Below are positions 47,501 to 59,486 of a stretch of DNA of 64,000 nt, in pieces. Both the position numbers and the translations under genes were made by a program. This DNA is from Collybiopsis luxurians FD-317 M1 (taxonomy: Eukaryota > Basidiomycota > Agaricomycetes > Agaricales > Omphalotaceae), in NCBI GenBank assembly GCA_000827265.1, contig KN834769.1, forward strand, positions 481,996 to 545,995, read 5' to 3'. Below the pieces are notes generated by a model. That model ran no database searches. It was not told the origin of the DNA and saw only the letters and a program-made list of their open reading frames with translations. Position 1 is the stretch's first letter; each line of letters begins with the position of its first letter.

Positions 47501-47715
47501 AAGCACCGAAGGGCGGAGGAGAAGAGGAAAAGACAGAGAAAAGTCGGAATGTGTTTTGCATGTACATGCGACAACTTAAGCAGAAGAGTAAAGAAAAGGG
47601 CATGACAGGACAGGAAGCAAACATGTTTTGAATGGACAGGGCTATGTGTTTGGGGGCTTGGATCTCTTTTACTGGAAAGTCATACATTGAATATAAATTT
47701 GAGTACAAAGTCTAG

Positions 47716-49539
47716 CTAAATGATCACATCTGTCTCGAAAGAACCATCCTTACGGACCATATCTGACAAGGTGGCTGGTGAGAAATTATATTTTTCTACA
47801 AGCCCAGCCATTGGTCCATCCTCAACACGAAATGCATCTAGCATCTTGGCTTGATGTAGATGCAGCCCTAGCCCATCTTCCCTTGCCTGTTGTAACCTGA
47901 GGACTTCTTCATCCGAAAAGAGTGGTGATGTCGCAAACAATATGTGACAAAAGTCTAATATCCTCGCCTTACGACGAGCCGTGATGAAATCCGTTAGGGC
48001 CCGGATTGACCAGTGGCGGCTCCAATCTACTATGTGATCTATCATGCGAAAACGTCGTAAGAGAGGGCAAAGGGGAAGTGGATTGCTGGGTGAAGGAGTT
48101 AAACCCAGTAAATGGCTGTCCGCGAGTGTACTTGTACCTTGCTGGCCAATAAAATTGCCAGCATCTACAAAGTCGAGCAAGGTCACATTGGGAACAAGGG
48201 AGAGGAACTCTGTGAAGACTTCAGATGTCATCGGAATACCCAGTCCCAATGTCTCTAGTTCATGCCATGGTAAATTGAATGGTGGAACTTGTAAAAATGT
48301 TATCTTTGCAACATCCATGGAAACACGCAAGCTCCTCAATGAAGGGCAAATAATGCAAGAAGTGATGGTAGATATTCGAGCAACATATTGACTCTGCCAT
48401 TGTCCTCGATCAACATAAGGCGGGCAGAATGCCTCTACACTGATCCGCAAATGTAACACAACCAAATCAGCCAAGGTAGCAGTCGGAAATAAAGCAGATT
48501 CATCAAATGAATGATCCTGTTCAGAGGCTTCAGACACCATGAAGCCAATATCGAGTGATTTTAATGCACTGCTCCCTGTCAAAATCCTAAATAGATCGAC
48601 AGGAGTTAGGAAATCCTTTATGGAAAGATTTGTCAAGCTGCTCCAATGACAGGGAAGCATAGATAAACAAATTTCTTCTCCATCTCTTGGAATTTTAATC
48701 TCGAGGCTCTGCAACATAGGCATGCTGGCTTGAGAAAGGAGAGTTCCATAATACGGGGCTTCATCGGCTGGCGTACCCCATGGGTTATGAAAGCTTCTGT
48801 GTCCAGGTTCATCGAGTATCACCGAGGTAAGGTGTGGGAAAGACGAATCCGATGCTAGCAATTTAAGGAACATCATCAAATCGGTCCGCTTCAGGGCAAG
48901 ATTCATGTGTTGTATCCTGTCCCGAAAGACAAGCAGAGACTTTATCATCAATGCCATATTCCCTGGAGCTTCAGGATATTCCATTACAATTGGGGTGTGG
49001 ATCGGATTTCCATGTAGGGATATAGACACAGGAAGCATGCCGGAGCGCTGCAACCACAGATTAACGCCGGCTATCCGCTGAGAAGCAGCGCCTTGAACGA
49101 GGTGAGAGGGAAAGTAAATGTGTAGCGAGGTCCACAGTTGAGGAGTCTCTCTGGCGACGCGTCTCCAGTCTCGGCATACCATCGTCAAAAGTAAAGGCGC
49201 ATGCTTCAGGCTTCGAAGCCCGTATGCTGTCTCCGATGGTAAACACCACCTGAATATTTCAGCGAGTGTTTCGGAGGGAATGCGGCGAATCGGAGACATC
49301 AAAGCCTGGTGAGCGTCGATATAGGTTTTGACATTTTTTTTCTGGGATAGAAGCCCATCGAGAACTGTTCGTATGCGAGTAATCTCTGATTCCAGATGAT
49401 GGAGTTCCTGCTGAGGTTCGACAAGAACAGCCTTCAGCTGAGCTAGCTCTTTTAAAGAAGGAACATGGTTGGTGCCAATTACGGAGGCGAAAGGGGAAGT
49501 AGCGGCATCCCAGGTCAGAGGCGGGGGTACGCTCGACAT
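47716..49539 (-). CDS. F-box protein, copy 3
   Basis: A single exon of about 607 residues starts at ATG 49539. The head DAATSPFASVIGTNHVPSL, coiled coil, F-box (SPIRRIPSETLAEIFRWCLP, then CRDWRRVARETPQLWTSLHI) and TDVII tail follow the family pattern. With its upstream flank it forms the second copy of a 2.8-kb tandem duplication. It differs from copy 2 by many substitutions and a few small in-frame indels, so both copies appear to be kept as coding genes. Confidence 0.9.
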   Translation of the reverse strand: MSSVPPPLTWDAATSPFASVIGTNHVPSLKELAQLKAVLVEPQQELHHLESEITRIRTVLDGLLSQKKNVKTYIDAHQALMSPIRRIPSETLAEIFRWCLPSETAYGLRSLKHAPLLLTMVCRDWRRVARETPQLWTSLHIYFPSHLVQGAASQRIAGVNLWLQRSGMLPVSISLHGNPIHTPIVMEYPEAPGNMALMIKSLLVFRDRIQHMNLALKRTDLMMFLKLLASDSSFPHLTSVILDEPGHRSFHNPWGTPADEAPYYGTLLSQASMPMLQSLEIKIPRDGEEICLSMLPCHWSSLTNLSIKDFLTPVDLFRILTGSSALKSLDIGFMVSEASEQDHSFDESALFPTATLADLVVLHLRISVEAFCPPYVDRGQWQSQYVARISTITSCIICPSLRSLRVSMDVAKITFLQVPPFNLPWHELETLGLGIPMTSEVFTEFLSLVPNVTLLDFVDAGNFIGQQGTSTLADSHLLGLTPSPSNPLPLCPLLRRFRMIDHIVDWSRHWSIRALTDFITARRKARILDFCHILFATSPLFSDEEVLRLQQAREDGLGLHLHQAKMLDAFRVEDGPMAGLVEKYNFSPATLSDMVRKDGSFETDVII

Positions 49540-49871
49540 GGCGCTGTTGCAAGTCAAAGGCAAGCTGTGGAGTCAGGCGCACATTCCCGAGCGCCCAAAG
49601 GTTGTTGGCAGGTCCATGATTGGCTGGTTACAACTTCAAGTTACAGCTCTAAATTACGTCTCCGGCGACAGCCCGCTCAACACGATAGGGCGCTCAGCAC
49701 GCAATCATGGATTGACTGGTTTCAGCAGGAGGTAATTGGCGACATTAGCAACAAGATGAGATACACTTGGCGTCGTAAACTTTAAATCTACGAAGGGGTC
49801 CTGATTACATATCTAGTACAGATCTAAGTAATATCGTCTTCCCGGGGATAACCCGCTCAACACAATTTCCA

Positions 49872-52471
49872 TCACCTCCGAATATCGATCTCACCCAACT
49901 TTTCCTCTAAACCCACGCTCCTCCCTGACGTACCGCCTTCACCGTGCTCGGAATCCACTCCGGCTACGAGTGTAGACGTTGCAGGTACGCTAGCACTCGT
50001 ACCCGCAGTTTGAGTCTCAGAAACCGTCTCTGTTTCTCCTAATCCAAACCTCTCCTCCCTTCCTTCCTCCCACCCAGGTATAACTTCCCTCTTGCCCAAT
50101 GTCGGCCCCTTACCTTTCCCTCCACCGCTTGTTCCTCGAGTGACTTGCTCCACGTATGAAAAGAATTTTGGTTCCAGGAAACCTTCAATTTCGGTAGGTA
50201 ATCAAGTCAGTCAGTCAGTAATAAAATCAGAAAACAAAGAAACAAAAGGCGCGGAGAAGCAGAAGAAGACGGGAGAAGGTAGCGTGCATGTGTGTACCGC
50301 ATACCAAGTCGTACACCGAGCTCACACCAAACAAAACAGCATACAATAACAAACACGAAATACGAACTAGATACACACATGTACACAAGACACTCCCCCC
50401 CTAAAAAGCACAAAAAATCATACACTTACCTCTCTCATTCCCCTCCGTCAACACGACCCCATTATCCGATAAATAGAACTTGATGTCCGAGGCGAGTGCG
50501 AGGGGGATGTTGATGTATATCAAGATGTCGCACGATGAACGCATACCTAGAGAGGAGAAGAACCCAAGGGGAGAGAGAGAGAAGTCGGTTAATGATTAGC
50601 TCGGTTTGATAGGACACCGGGGCGGAAGAAGAAGAGGGGGGAAGAAAGAAGCAGAAAGTAGGAATGTTCCTGCGTGTACATGCGACGAGGACGGAAGACT
50701 AAAGAATTTGAAGAGCATGATAGGACAGGAAGCGAAGGTACTTTGAACGGATGGAGAGGATGAAGTAACTGACGATCTAGAAAGAACGGACGGACGGATG
50801 AAAATAAGGAGATCTCCGAAAGGCTAAGAATGAGAAAGCGGGTATTATGGTGGATGGGTAGATAGGATTTAACGGATATAGGAAATGGATAACGAGACCA
50901 TACAAGACGGAAGGAAGCAAGGAAGGAAGGAACGGAGAAATCCGTTGGGCTAAGCTTGAGGGAAAGACAAGAGTATAAAAAATCGTCGAACGTAATTAGA
51001 TGCATCGCCAATCTCCTTCATCGGAGGCAAGGCGAGCGGAGGGAGGAGTAAAATAAAGCCAAGCGTCATTAAGCAGTTGCAGTCGCAGTTGCAGTCGCAG
51101 TTGCTGTCTGCGCTAAAAGAAAATCCACGAGACCAGGAAGGAGACTTACCGCTAATGACAGCGTGCCCACGATCCCCCGAAACACCTTGAGCGAGATGTA
51201 TATGATTGCGAGACATTTTCGACAGGCCTTGCGTGGCTATGTACGGCGAGGCACAGAGTGTAGAGGATATAGAGTGTGGGAGGTGAGATGAGATGAGGTG
51301 TCAGTGAGTCAGTGAGTCAGTGAGTCAATGATTAAGGCAATGAATGGAATGGATGAAGCCGAAGAAAACCGAAATGAACTTGAAATGAAGAAAAAATTAA
51401 AAATGAAGGGAATGTAAGAGAGGGAAGAAGTCAGGGAGGGAGAGAGGAGGGAGAGGAATTAATTCATTTCATGGACGGGAATGAAGAAAAGCCTAGGGAC
51501 GAAGGACTAAAACCAAGACCGAGACCACAAGTTTTAAAAAAAGGGAATGTGGCTGGTAAGTAACCCCGTTTTCGCGGCGTTCCTAGAGCCTAGAGCCATG
51601 GATTATGAACTTTGGATCCGTGTAAACGAATGGAATACGCGGTAAACGTCAAAACTGCTAATTCAGGACAGGCACTTTGAAAAAAGAAAGTAGGATTTAA
51701 GGACAGGAACTAGAACTAGGGTTAGTGGGGGAGCGGCGGCGGCGGTGGCGGCACACCGTTTGTTCTACGCCACCGGGAACAGTGGAGAAGTTCAAGTTTA
51801 GTTTAACGGTAAAAAGGGAGATAGTCCAAAGAAAGAAAGACTGCTCGAAAGGGTAAGAGTGAAAAGGAGTATGTGAACTTACAAATAAGCTTCCATGCTG
51901 CTTTGGTAGTTCCGTGTACGGCGGTACGGGAGGGAATATCGTCAATTGTAAGAATGGGTTTCAGCGTAAGTTGGACATTCTGGGAGAGGAATGTGGAAGG
52001 AAAATTAAGGAGGAGGAAGTGGATTAGTAGGAAAACTAACCCACTTTGATTGAATGACCCTGATTGGCTTTTATCCACCATTCATGCGGATCTTCTTCAT
52101 CTATACCTTCTTCGCTTTCAGACTCGCGTACAAGACTATACCTCTGTTTTGAATCCTTTTGAACAATGTCCTGTAAACCTCGGAAAGTGAGGGTTGTTGC
52201 TTTGATTCTTGAATTATCGAGCTGTGGCCGCGTCGCGTAAATAAATCGTTTGAAATCCAATAACGTGATTACCAACCAAATCTGCCACCCTGACATATCC
52301 ATCCGGACGCATAGCAAGACCTTCACTCTGAGCTCCGTGGCGAAGGAGCCATGAGAGAGTTTTGGATAGCTGGACGGCTGGAGTGTCTTTTGGTAGACCT
52401 CGAAGCTTGGATGAGGTTCCTCTACCGCGACCTCGAGATGAACCGCCGCGATTGTTAGTATTAGATTGCAT
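49872..52471 (-). CDS. TPT1: tRNA 2'-phosphotransferase (Tpt1/KptA family)
   Basis: Exons 52471-52277, 52221-52045, 51979-51883, 51236-51150, 50546-50430 and 50182-49872 give about 327 residues. Family motifs appear in order: SKTLSWLLRHGAQSEGL, GYVRVADL, then TAVHGTTKAAW, MSRNHIHLAQG and FYLSDNGVVLTEG. Tpt1 removes the 2'-phosphate left at the tRNA splice junction, using NAD+. An upstream in-frame ATG (52536) would add a basic, Arg/Ser-rich leader that could be a mitochondrial signal. Introns 3 and 4 are about 646 and 603 nt, ten times longer than others here, and contain short tandem repeats. The last exon adds an unusual Gly/Glu-rich tail. It is divergent to RPL10. Confidence 0.9.
51073..51106. 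repeat. 12-bp tandem repeat in TPT1 intron 4
   Basis: Units of GCAGTTGCAGTC repeat almost three times inside the long fourth intron of TPT1. Confidence 0.8.
51301..51330. repeat. 8-bp tandem repeat in TPT1 intron 3
   Basis: AGTGAGTC repeats three to four times inside the long third intron of TPT1. Confidence 0.8.
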
Positions 52472-52536
52472 TGATGTTCGTATATTCGTTGTATGCAAAG
52501 ACCCTGCTCTGAATTTTAATAATGAGCGAACGACCA

Positions 52537-53066
52537 TAAAACATTCAAGCAGAGTCAAATCGCGTCCAAAAACGTGTCATCCATTATCCGATTCCGGAGC
52601 CGGGGAGATGCCGAACCGAAGATGAACCAAAAGGAGTATAAAGTTCACACGATTCTGCTGACTGATATATCTGACTCACCGCTATGAGTAAGACTTTTTG
52701 CTCAGTCAGCCAAAAACAAAAGCGCTCATAAAAGGCCGAGTTTGCTTGTTTCCCCCTCTACACAGTATCTGTGAGTCTCAAATCCCTTTTTCTTTGTTCT
52801 GCGGTAGATTTTGGGTCCTTGGAATGCATTTTGGTTGGGTTTTGAGTGGGATTTGGGTCGGAATGGGTTGGATTGGGCAGATCAAGTTGGGATGACGTTT
52901 CTTGTGGGATAGGCAAGGAAACGGTGTTTAAGGTGGATGGATGGATTACTTTTGCTGTAGTTTGGGCTACAGAACCATGGCCCACGATTTACTTTGGTTT
53001 CTTCGTCGGATTCACAAGTACTGACTTTTTTTCTTACCAAGCAAAACATATATTTTAATTACTACA
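52537..53066. promoter_or_regulatory. Divergent promoter region between TPT1 and RPL10
   Basis: About 530 bases separate the two start codons and must hold both promoters. Pyrimidine-rich stretches (near 52741-52800) are common before ribosomal protein genes. No defined binding site can be claimed. Confidence 0.4.
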
Positions 53067-53924
53067 ATGGGTCGTCGTCCAGCTCGCTGCTACCGTTACT
53101 GCAAGAACAAGCCCTACCCCAAATCTAGGTACAACCGTGGTGTACCTGACCCCAAGGTGCGCTTCTGGCGAGTTTGAGTAAGCCATGTACTCATCTGTAA
53201 TCTTCGAATAGATCCGTATCTTCGACCTTGGCAGAAAACGTGCTTCCGTTGACGAATTCCCTTTCTGCTGCCACCTTGTGTCGGATGAATACGAACAGCT
53301 TTCGTCTGAGGCTCTCGAAGGTGAGTCTTGGGGTTTTAGGGATTCGTCGGAGTTAGCTAACATTTGCTTATAGCCGCACGTATCTGTGCCAACAAATACG
53401 TTACCAAGACCTCTGGAAAGGATTCGTTCCATCTCCGAGTACGAGTGCACCCCTTCCATGTTATCAGGATCAACAAGATGTTGAGCTGTGCAGGAGCCGA
53501 TCGGTGAGCTTCACTCGCTATTTCTCGGTGTTTTGACTCACCCGCATCAAGTCTCCAAACCGGTATGCGAGGTGCTTGGGGCAAGCCCTACGGAACCGTC
53601 GCTCGTGTGAACATTGGCCAGATTATCCTCAGCATCCGATGCAAGGAGCAGAACGCTCCTGTCATCATGGAGGCATTGCGGAGGGCTCGGTATAAGTTCC
53701 CTGGAAGGCAAAAGATTATTGTTTCCAAGAAGTGGGGATTCACGAACGTGAACAAGGAGGATTATTTGAAGTTGAAGGAGGAGAAGAAGGTGTTGCAGTG
53801 GGTGTCTTCGTCGTTTCGTATGCTGTTTCTCGTTAACGTTTCGTTTAGGGATGGTGCCTATGTACAGTTCATCAGACCCAAGGGACCCCTGGAGAACAAT
53901 CTGCGCAACTCCCTTCGTGCGTGA
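53067..53924 (+). CDS. RPL10: 60S ribosomal protein L10 (uL16)
   Basis: Exons 53067-53156, 53212-53320, 53374-53503, 53552-53797 and 53849-53924 sum to 651 nt, 216 residues, the normal length for eukaryotic uL16. The product begins [20 protein letters not shown] and includes [40 protein letters not shown] and [13 protein letters not shown], all hallmarks of L10. It sits near the peptidyl-transferase centre and is a late-joining subunit of the 60S particle. The last intron (53798-53848) was placed by frame: exon 4 ends in CA and the G of exon 5 completes the codon before DGAYVQFI. Five short introns in a 216-residue gene are typical for basidiomycete ribosomal protein genes. Confidence 0.97.
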
Positions 53925-54574
53925 GTTACACTCTAGCCCATCATGATCATTTTGTTTGTCATTTCGCTTGTCCGTACGCGTGTCCATGTAACCTTCTCTA
54001 CATGTGTTTTACCAAGACGGGTATGCTATGCAATATGACCCTGGTGTAACGCTGATCCATAGATTCTGATTTCAATAAGAATTGACAGCCAGTGATAGCG
54101 CTTGGTAGTGAATGCAAGTGTACTATTCTTGGTTTAGCCACTGAGGTCATAGGCCGGTGTTTTCGCTTCCTGCCTGCCCTTGTTGCCTTCTTCCGATTTT
54201 GCATTACTTTTTGGAAATTTTGTTTCGGTTGCCCTTTATTCACTGGGCCGCTCTGCAAATTTGTTTGCTGTGGGTGTGTCCGGGGGAAAGGGGGCATAGA
54301 TTAAAGCCTTGAAGCCAGGATAAATTTACTTTTTAGGGTTCATTCTAAATACGAAAAAGAAATGGACTTTAGGTTTGGACTCAAGTACAATAGTTTGTTT
54401 GGAGTAAAGTAATCTATCTGAAATTAGAATAAAGATAACCCCCTGTTTATTCGGTTCGTATTGGAACGGCGACGTTTGTGTCTGAGAAGTTTAGTGATCA
54501 TCCGTGACCTGCTCCGTCCCTTCTTGAGTTTCTTCTTCCATCTCACCCCATTCCTTTCTCTGAATCCCCCAGCT
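53925..54574. other. Spacer between RPL10 and WC-1
   Basis: It holds the 3' flank of RPL10 and the upstream region of the photoreceptor gene. Short open frames only; no RNA gene was recognised. Confidence 0.5.
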
Positions 54575-57500
54575 ATGCCTTTCTCAAGATACCTACAAGG
54601 CTCTTTTTCATCAGAGTTCCCAGATATTGGTTCGTCCGCCGTCGATATGCTCATTGACCAGGTCGACGGCCCAACGACGACCACCGCAACGCCGGCAACA
54701 AGTGGGTCAGCAAGCCATCATCACCGCCATCACCATGCAACCCACACAGTCCATCCAGTCCGACTTCAAATCCCGCAGTACATGCAGTCCGGGCTTGCAC
54801 CAATCCTCGCTCCCGGTGGAGGTGCCGAAGTCTTGCCCGCAGGGCTCTTCCATCGACCTGCTAGTCCGGCCAATGCCTGGTATGCAAACAATGGTATTAC
54901 ACCCAATGCGTGAGTTGACCTTCGCTTATCGTACGAAAATAGCGGGTTTAAGGAACTATCTAAATGTAGATACAGTCAAACGTTTGTCTACCCGGCCCAT
55001 CATCAAGAACAGACGGATGCGACGACAGAATCGTCGCATTCGACACCGTTTGATTTTGATTCATCTCCCCCGCCGACAGCTCTCAGCTTAGGCATCTCCT
55101 CCGGTCTCATCAATCCCCAAAATCGTCTCACCCCTCATCAGCTAGATGTCATTGGTGCTTCTGCCGGTGCCTCTTTGGGCGGTTCGTCCTCGCTCAACGC
55201 TCCTTCTCCGCTCGGTCTACCCGTGTACTCTCGTTCCGGATTCGATCTACTCTCAGTCCTAGCCCGTGTCGCAGCCCGCCCAGATCCCAAAATCCATCTA
55301 GGTCCAGTAGATCTCAGCAGCAGCTTTGTCGTCGTTGATGTCCGTCGATATGACCACCCTACCATCTACTGCTCCCCAACGTTCTGCCGTCTAACCGGCT
55401 ACTCCGAATCCGAAGTCCTAGGCAAAAACTGCCGCTTCCTCCAATCTCCCAATGGCCACCAACCCCGAGGCGAATACCGTCATTTTACCTCCAACGAAGC
55501 CGTGTCGTATCTCAAGAAAAACTTAGTAGCGGATAAGGAGTGCCAGACGAGCATTATCAACTATCGCAAGGGCGGAGAAGCGTTTATTAATCTCGTCACG
55601 GTGATTCCGATAAAAGGAGGGGATATTGGGAATCCGCAGGAGGATGATAAAGTGATTTATCACGTAGGGTTTCAGGTGGATTTGACAGAGCAGCCAAATG
55701 CGATTTTGGAAAAATTGAAGGATGGGAGCTATATCAGTAATTATGCGGCGAATAATCCGGTTAGCATCGTCCCGCCGTTGATTGGTGGAGGAGGAACGGG
55801 GTTAGGAACGTTGGGTAGCAATCCCAGTGGTGCTGCGGGTGCGGGTGCGATGTTGCCCGCTCTCATGACGAGGGACCGAAAGCTGCATAGTATCCCTCCG
55901 CCGGCGATGTCGAAAGAACTGAAAAAGTTGATTGAGGATCCGGGGTTCATAAATCGCCATCCGGTTTCGACGTCGGCGAACGCAGATGCTTCGCCCGCGT
56001 CTTCTTCCACCTTGTCTGCTTCAAATTCTACACCAGCGTCCGCCCTCGCTCCTCCTACATCCACATCTCACGACCTAGTCGCCATCAACCCTTCCAATCC
56101 CTCCCACCCCGCTCCAGCGAACCACCCGCTGAGCATGCTTCTACTCGAGTACGCTCCCGATTTCATACATATTGTTTCTCTCAAGGGACAGTTTTTGTAT
56201 GTTGCTCCGTCGGTGAGGAGGGTGTTGGGGTACGAGCCTGAGGAGCTGCTTGGGAAAGGCTTGGCGGAAATATGTCATCCGGCGGATCAGACGCCTGTTA
56301 TGAGGGAGTTGAAGGAGAGCAGTGCGACTGGAGGTGGTGGTGGCGGTGGGGCCGGGCCTCCTTTATCGACGTCGAATTCTTCCAACGGTTCTTCTAATAA
56401 CACCGGTAATGGAACCTCGAATCCGAAATCAGCGACCTCTCCGACGACGTCATCCATGGAAGATACGCACCAGAATCACTCGCTGTTACATAAACCCCGC
56501 TCGGTGGATCTTTTGTTCCGCGCCAAGACGAAATCGGGGATGTATATCTGGGTTGAGTGTAGGGGGAGGTTGCATGTGGAGCCGGGAAAGGGGAGGAAGG
56601 CGATTATGTTGAGTGGGAGGGCGAAGGAGATGGGGATGGGGTTCCAGTGGAGTGCGGTTGCTGCTGCTGGGGGGTTGAGTGTGCCGAGGGTGAGGAGTTT
56701 GCGATTGGGGAATGATGACGGGTCTGGAAAGGGGGGTGTTGGAAGTGGTGTTGGTGCTGCGGGAGGTGCGGAGGTGGTCGAGTTGGCTACGGAGTTTTGG
56801 GGCACCCTTACGCGTTCTGGAACGCTTCTTGTTGTCGGTAAGGGCGTCAAAGACGTCCTTGGGTTTGACGAGACTGAATTGATGGGGAGACCCATCTTTC
56901 GGTATCTGGTCGATGAGGAGACGAGGGGACAGGTTGGACAGGAACTGCGGAGTATGGGGTGTGCGATGGGCGGGAAGGATAGTCAGGGAAGCTTACCTAG
57001 GAAGATTTGGGGGAGGATGGTTTGCAAGGATGCCTATGGACCTGGGGTGGATGTAGATGTGGGTGGGATGGGGGGTGTGCCTGTTGAGTTGGTGCTTTAT
57101 CCTACCGCGGTGGATATGAGGGTGTTGGAGAGTCCACAGGCGATTTCTCCAGCGCCGGTGATTTATCAGGTCAAGCTATTGTTGGATACTACCGCGTCCG
57201 CGTCGGGTGCAGTAGGCGCGTCGACACCTACCCCGATCATCCATCCTCTTCGCGAAAACATCTTTAAAGAGCTTGAGATATTACGACAGGAACCGTGGCA
57301 ATACGAGTTGCAGCAGTTGAGGATACAGAATGAGAGGATGAGAGAGGAGATTCGGTCTTTGGAGGAGGAAGTTGAGGAGAAAGGAGAGGTGATCACGGCG
57401 ACGACAACGATACAAAGTAGTCGCGGGAATGGGAACTCGCATGTCGGACACGGACTCGATCATCACCTCCATCAAATTCAAGCGACTGGACCTGGGCTAG

Positions 57501-57901
57501 GATCGACTGCGACGGTGTCATCCGCGCAGGGTCAAGGCCCGTTTCAAACTCCGCCCGCGAATCCGAGTTCGTTAATGAGTTATGGCGCGCCATCATACGG
57601 GCATCAGGGATCGCTTATCGTCAATCATAGTTATCCCCTTACGCAATCGCATCCTCCTCCTCATCCGCATAATATTAATAGTCTCTCTCATTCGCATCCG
57701 CTGCATCATCTACATACGCAAGCGCATCACCATGCTGTGCCTTGGCCTTCTTCGCCGATATCGATGCAGATGCCCTTTGTCCCTCCTGGTGTGTCGAGCA
57801 TGTCGATGCCTATTTCGCCTACGTCATCTTCTCATTCCTCATCCACGGCAACGTCGTCATCGCTGAAGAGGTCGTGGAGTAGTTCGAATGGAGATTCTTG
57901 A
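54575..57901 (+). CDS. wc-1: White collar 1 blue-light photoreceptor
   Basis: Two exons (54575-54909, 54970-57901) give about 1088 residues. A His-rich N-terminus leads into a LOV domain (about residues 222-345) with the flavin-binding motif GKNCRFLQSP, whose Cys near 266 forms the photoadduct, and NYRKGGEAFINL. A second PAS domain follows (about 499-676, APDFIHIVSLKGQFLYVAPS), then a third (about 712-840, GVKDVLGFDETELMGR) and a coiled coil (about 874-922, LQQLRIQNERMREEIRSLEE). The C-terminus is rich in His, Ser and Pro. There is no GATA zinc finger, as known for basidiomycete WC-1, whose partner WC-2 supplies DNA binding. The protein should act in the nucleus as the light-sensing subunit of the white collar complex. 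Confidence 0.93.
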
Positions 57902-59486
57902 TGTTAATGTATGGCGTTTGTCCTAAAAAAATCAGTTCAGGGAATGGTGAGTCTTGGAGTTTAGCTTGGTGGTTTCTCTGACGTGTACATCTTTGCAGAT
58001 GTACGATGCTCCCTTTACTATGACTATAGATGCATGTATTTTTTTTGTCTCTTCTAGGTTTTGCTGTGCTTTTTCTCAGCGTCTTTCGTCTTTCGTCTCT
58101 CGTCTCTCTTCTACTCATCTCATATTATCAACACAATCAAACATCGGACATGGACATTTGAATCACGGTGTAAGATATATACATTTTTTCTTTTCCTTTA
58201 TGTCTGTGGCATCCTCTTGCAACGAACGTTTTGTTTACAATACACGTACGAGATTATTCCTCACTCATAACCATACATTTACCCCGCATCATGATCCTTC
58301 CCCTCTTCCCCTTTTGCTAATTTCTTTTAGTCAACGTTCAACCCCTATCCACGCATTCTTTTCAATTTTTTCTGCTATCATTATGATGACTTCTGCGGTA
58401 TGCTCTTGTACGAAATGCGCCCACTTGCACACACACACTCGAGATTCATTCCTCACTCAAATCACTTGGGTGTTGTTTCATTGTACCGCTGCCCTTCCTA
58501 CGCTTCTTCCCAGTCTTTTCGCCGCTCAGTCTCCACCTTGACTTCCCGCGCTTCCATCCCGCTTCATCATATGTATAACGATGCACGATCTGATTGATCT
58601 CCTCGTCCTTCTCGTTACGTCTCACCCACCATGCCTCGCCTCTATCCTGTCGTAATATTTATCCTCTCCTGTCGTTTCCTCATCCTTGCATGTTCCGTTT
58701 TACATATTGGCTCTACATACGCGTTTCACTTATTTTCCTTGTTTATCCATCATCGTCGTCGTCGTCGTTCCATCTCCAGCTGTCGTATCGCTTTACGCTA
58801 ATAGTACTTATGCATTTGTATGGTAATTGAATGTCATAACATTGGTTATCACATGTGTTAATGTATGTCTGTCGTTCACGGTGTTCCTCTGACAGCTGAA
58901 GCTTTGAAGTCCTACAGATAAGCAAAATTCAATGTGTCCGGCTCTCAAGGTATATTGAAGTACATGTGCCTGAAAATTCAGAGGGTCAAGCAAGTGTGAA
59001 TCTAATCAGAATCTGTTTCGAAAACGAGGTGTGAATGAACGAACCTTATGAAGATCCAGTCTAGTTCTAGTCTGGGAACATTTACATGGTACCCGGGTGG
59101 CATTGATACATATGTACCGCAACCTTTCCGCGAGCTCGATACGGAGCAACGATGGCTCTTCCAATCGAGCGACAAAGCCGATGATCATGAATGGATGAAT
59201 GGAAGATTGGAGGGAGATCATGATCCCCAGCGAAGCCGAATAGATTGTTCATCAAACGCTCAGCAGTCAGGATTCTCTAGTTATTTTGGTATGTCACCGT
59301 GATTCGGTGTACATCATGATTTTTTACGTGCTTCGATTCTTGATAGAGACTCGGGGGTTCTCAGGAGCCCCAAACCTGTGCATTCAAATTTAGATTGAAG
59401 AGGATCGTGCGTTTTACAGGTTACATGGTGACTGGTTGTAAGTACATCTTCTCCGCGCACACAGGTCGTGACGACCCTTACTATGT
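57902..59486. other. Convergent spacer, no gene seen
   Basis: This is the 3' flank of WC-1 and of the dienelactone hydrolase gene. The first part is very pyrimidine-rich on the plus strand. Open frames here (for example 57954-58541) are low-complexity and have no domain. Confidence 0.5.

Noticed and set aside
48044..48391. Long plus-strand frames opposite the F-box genes
   Set aside because: They recur at the same place opposite several F-box copies and show no domain; they are shadows of the coding strand.
51073..51330. CRISPR-like or regulatory repeat array in TPT1
   Set aside because: The repeats are direct tandem units of 8 and 12 bp without spacers, inside introns of a fungal gene.
54575..57901. 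GATA zinc finger in WC-1
   Set aside because: No CX2C...CX2C pattern occurs after the PAS domains; basidiomycete WC-1 proteins lack it.
57954..58541. A 195-codon plus-strand frame after WC-1
   Set aside because: Low-complexity pyrimidine-rich sequence without domains; more likely untranslated or intergenic.
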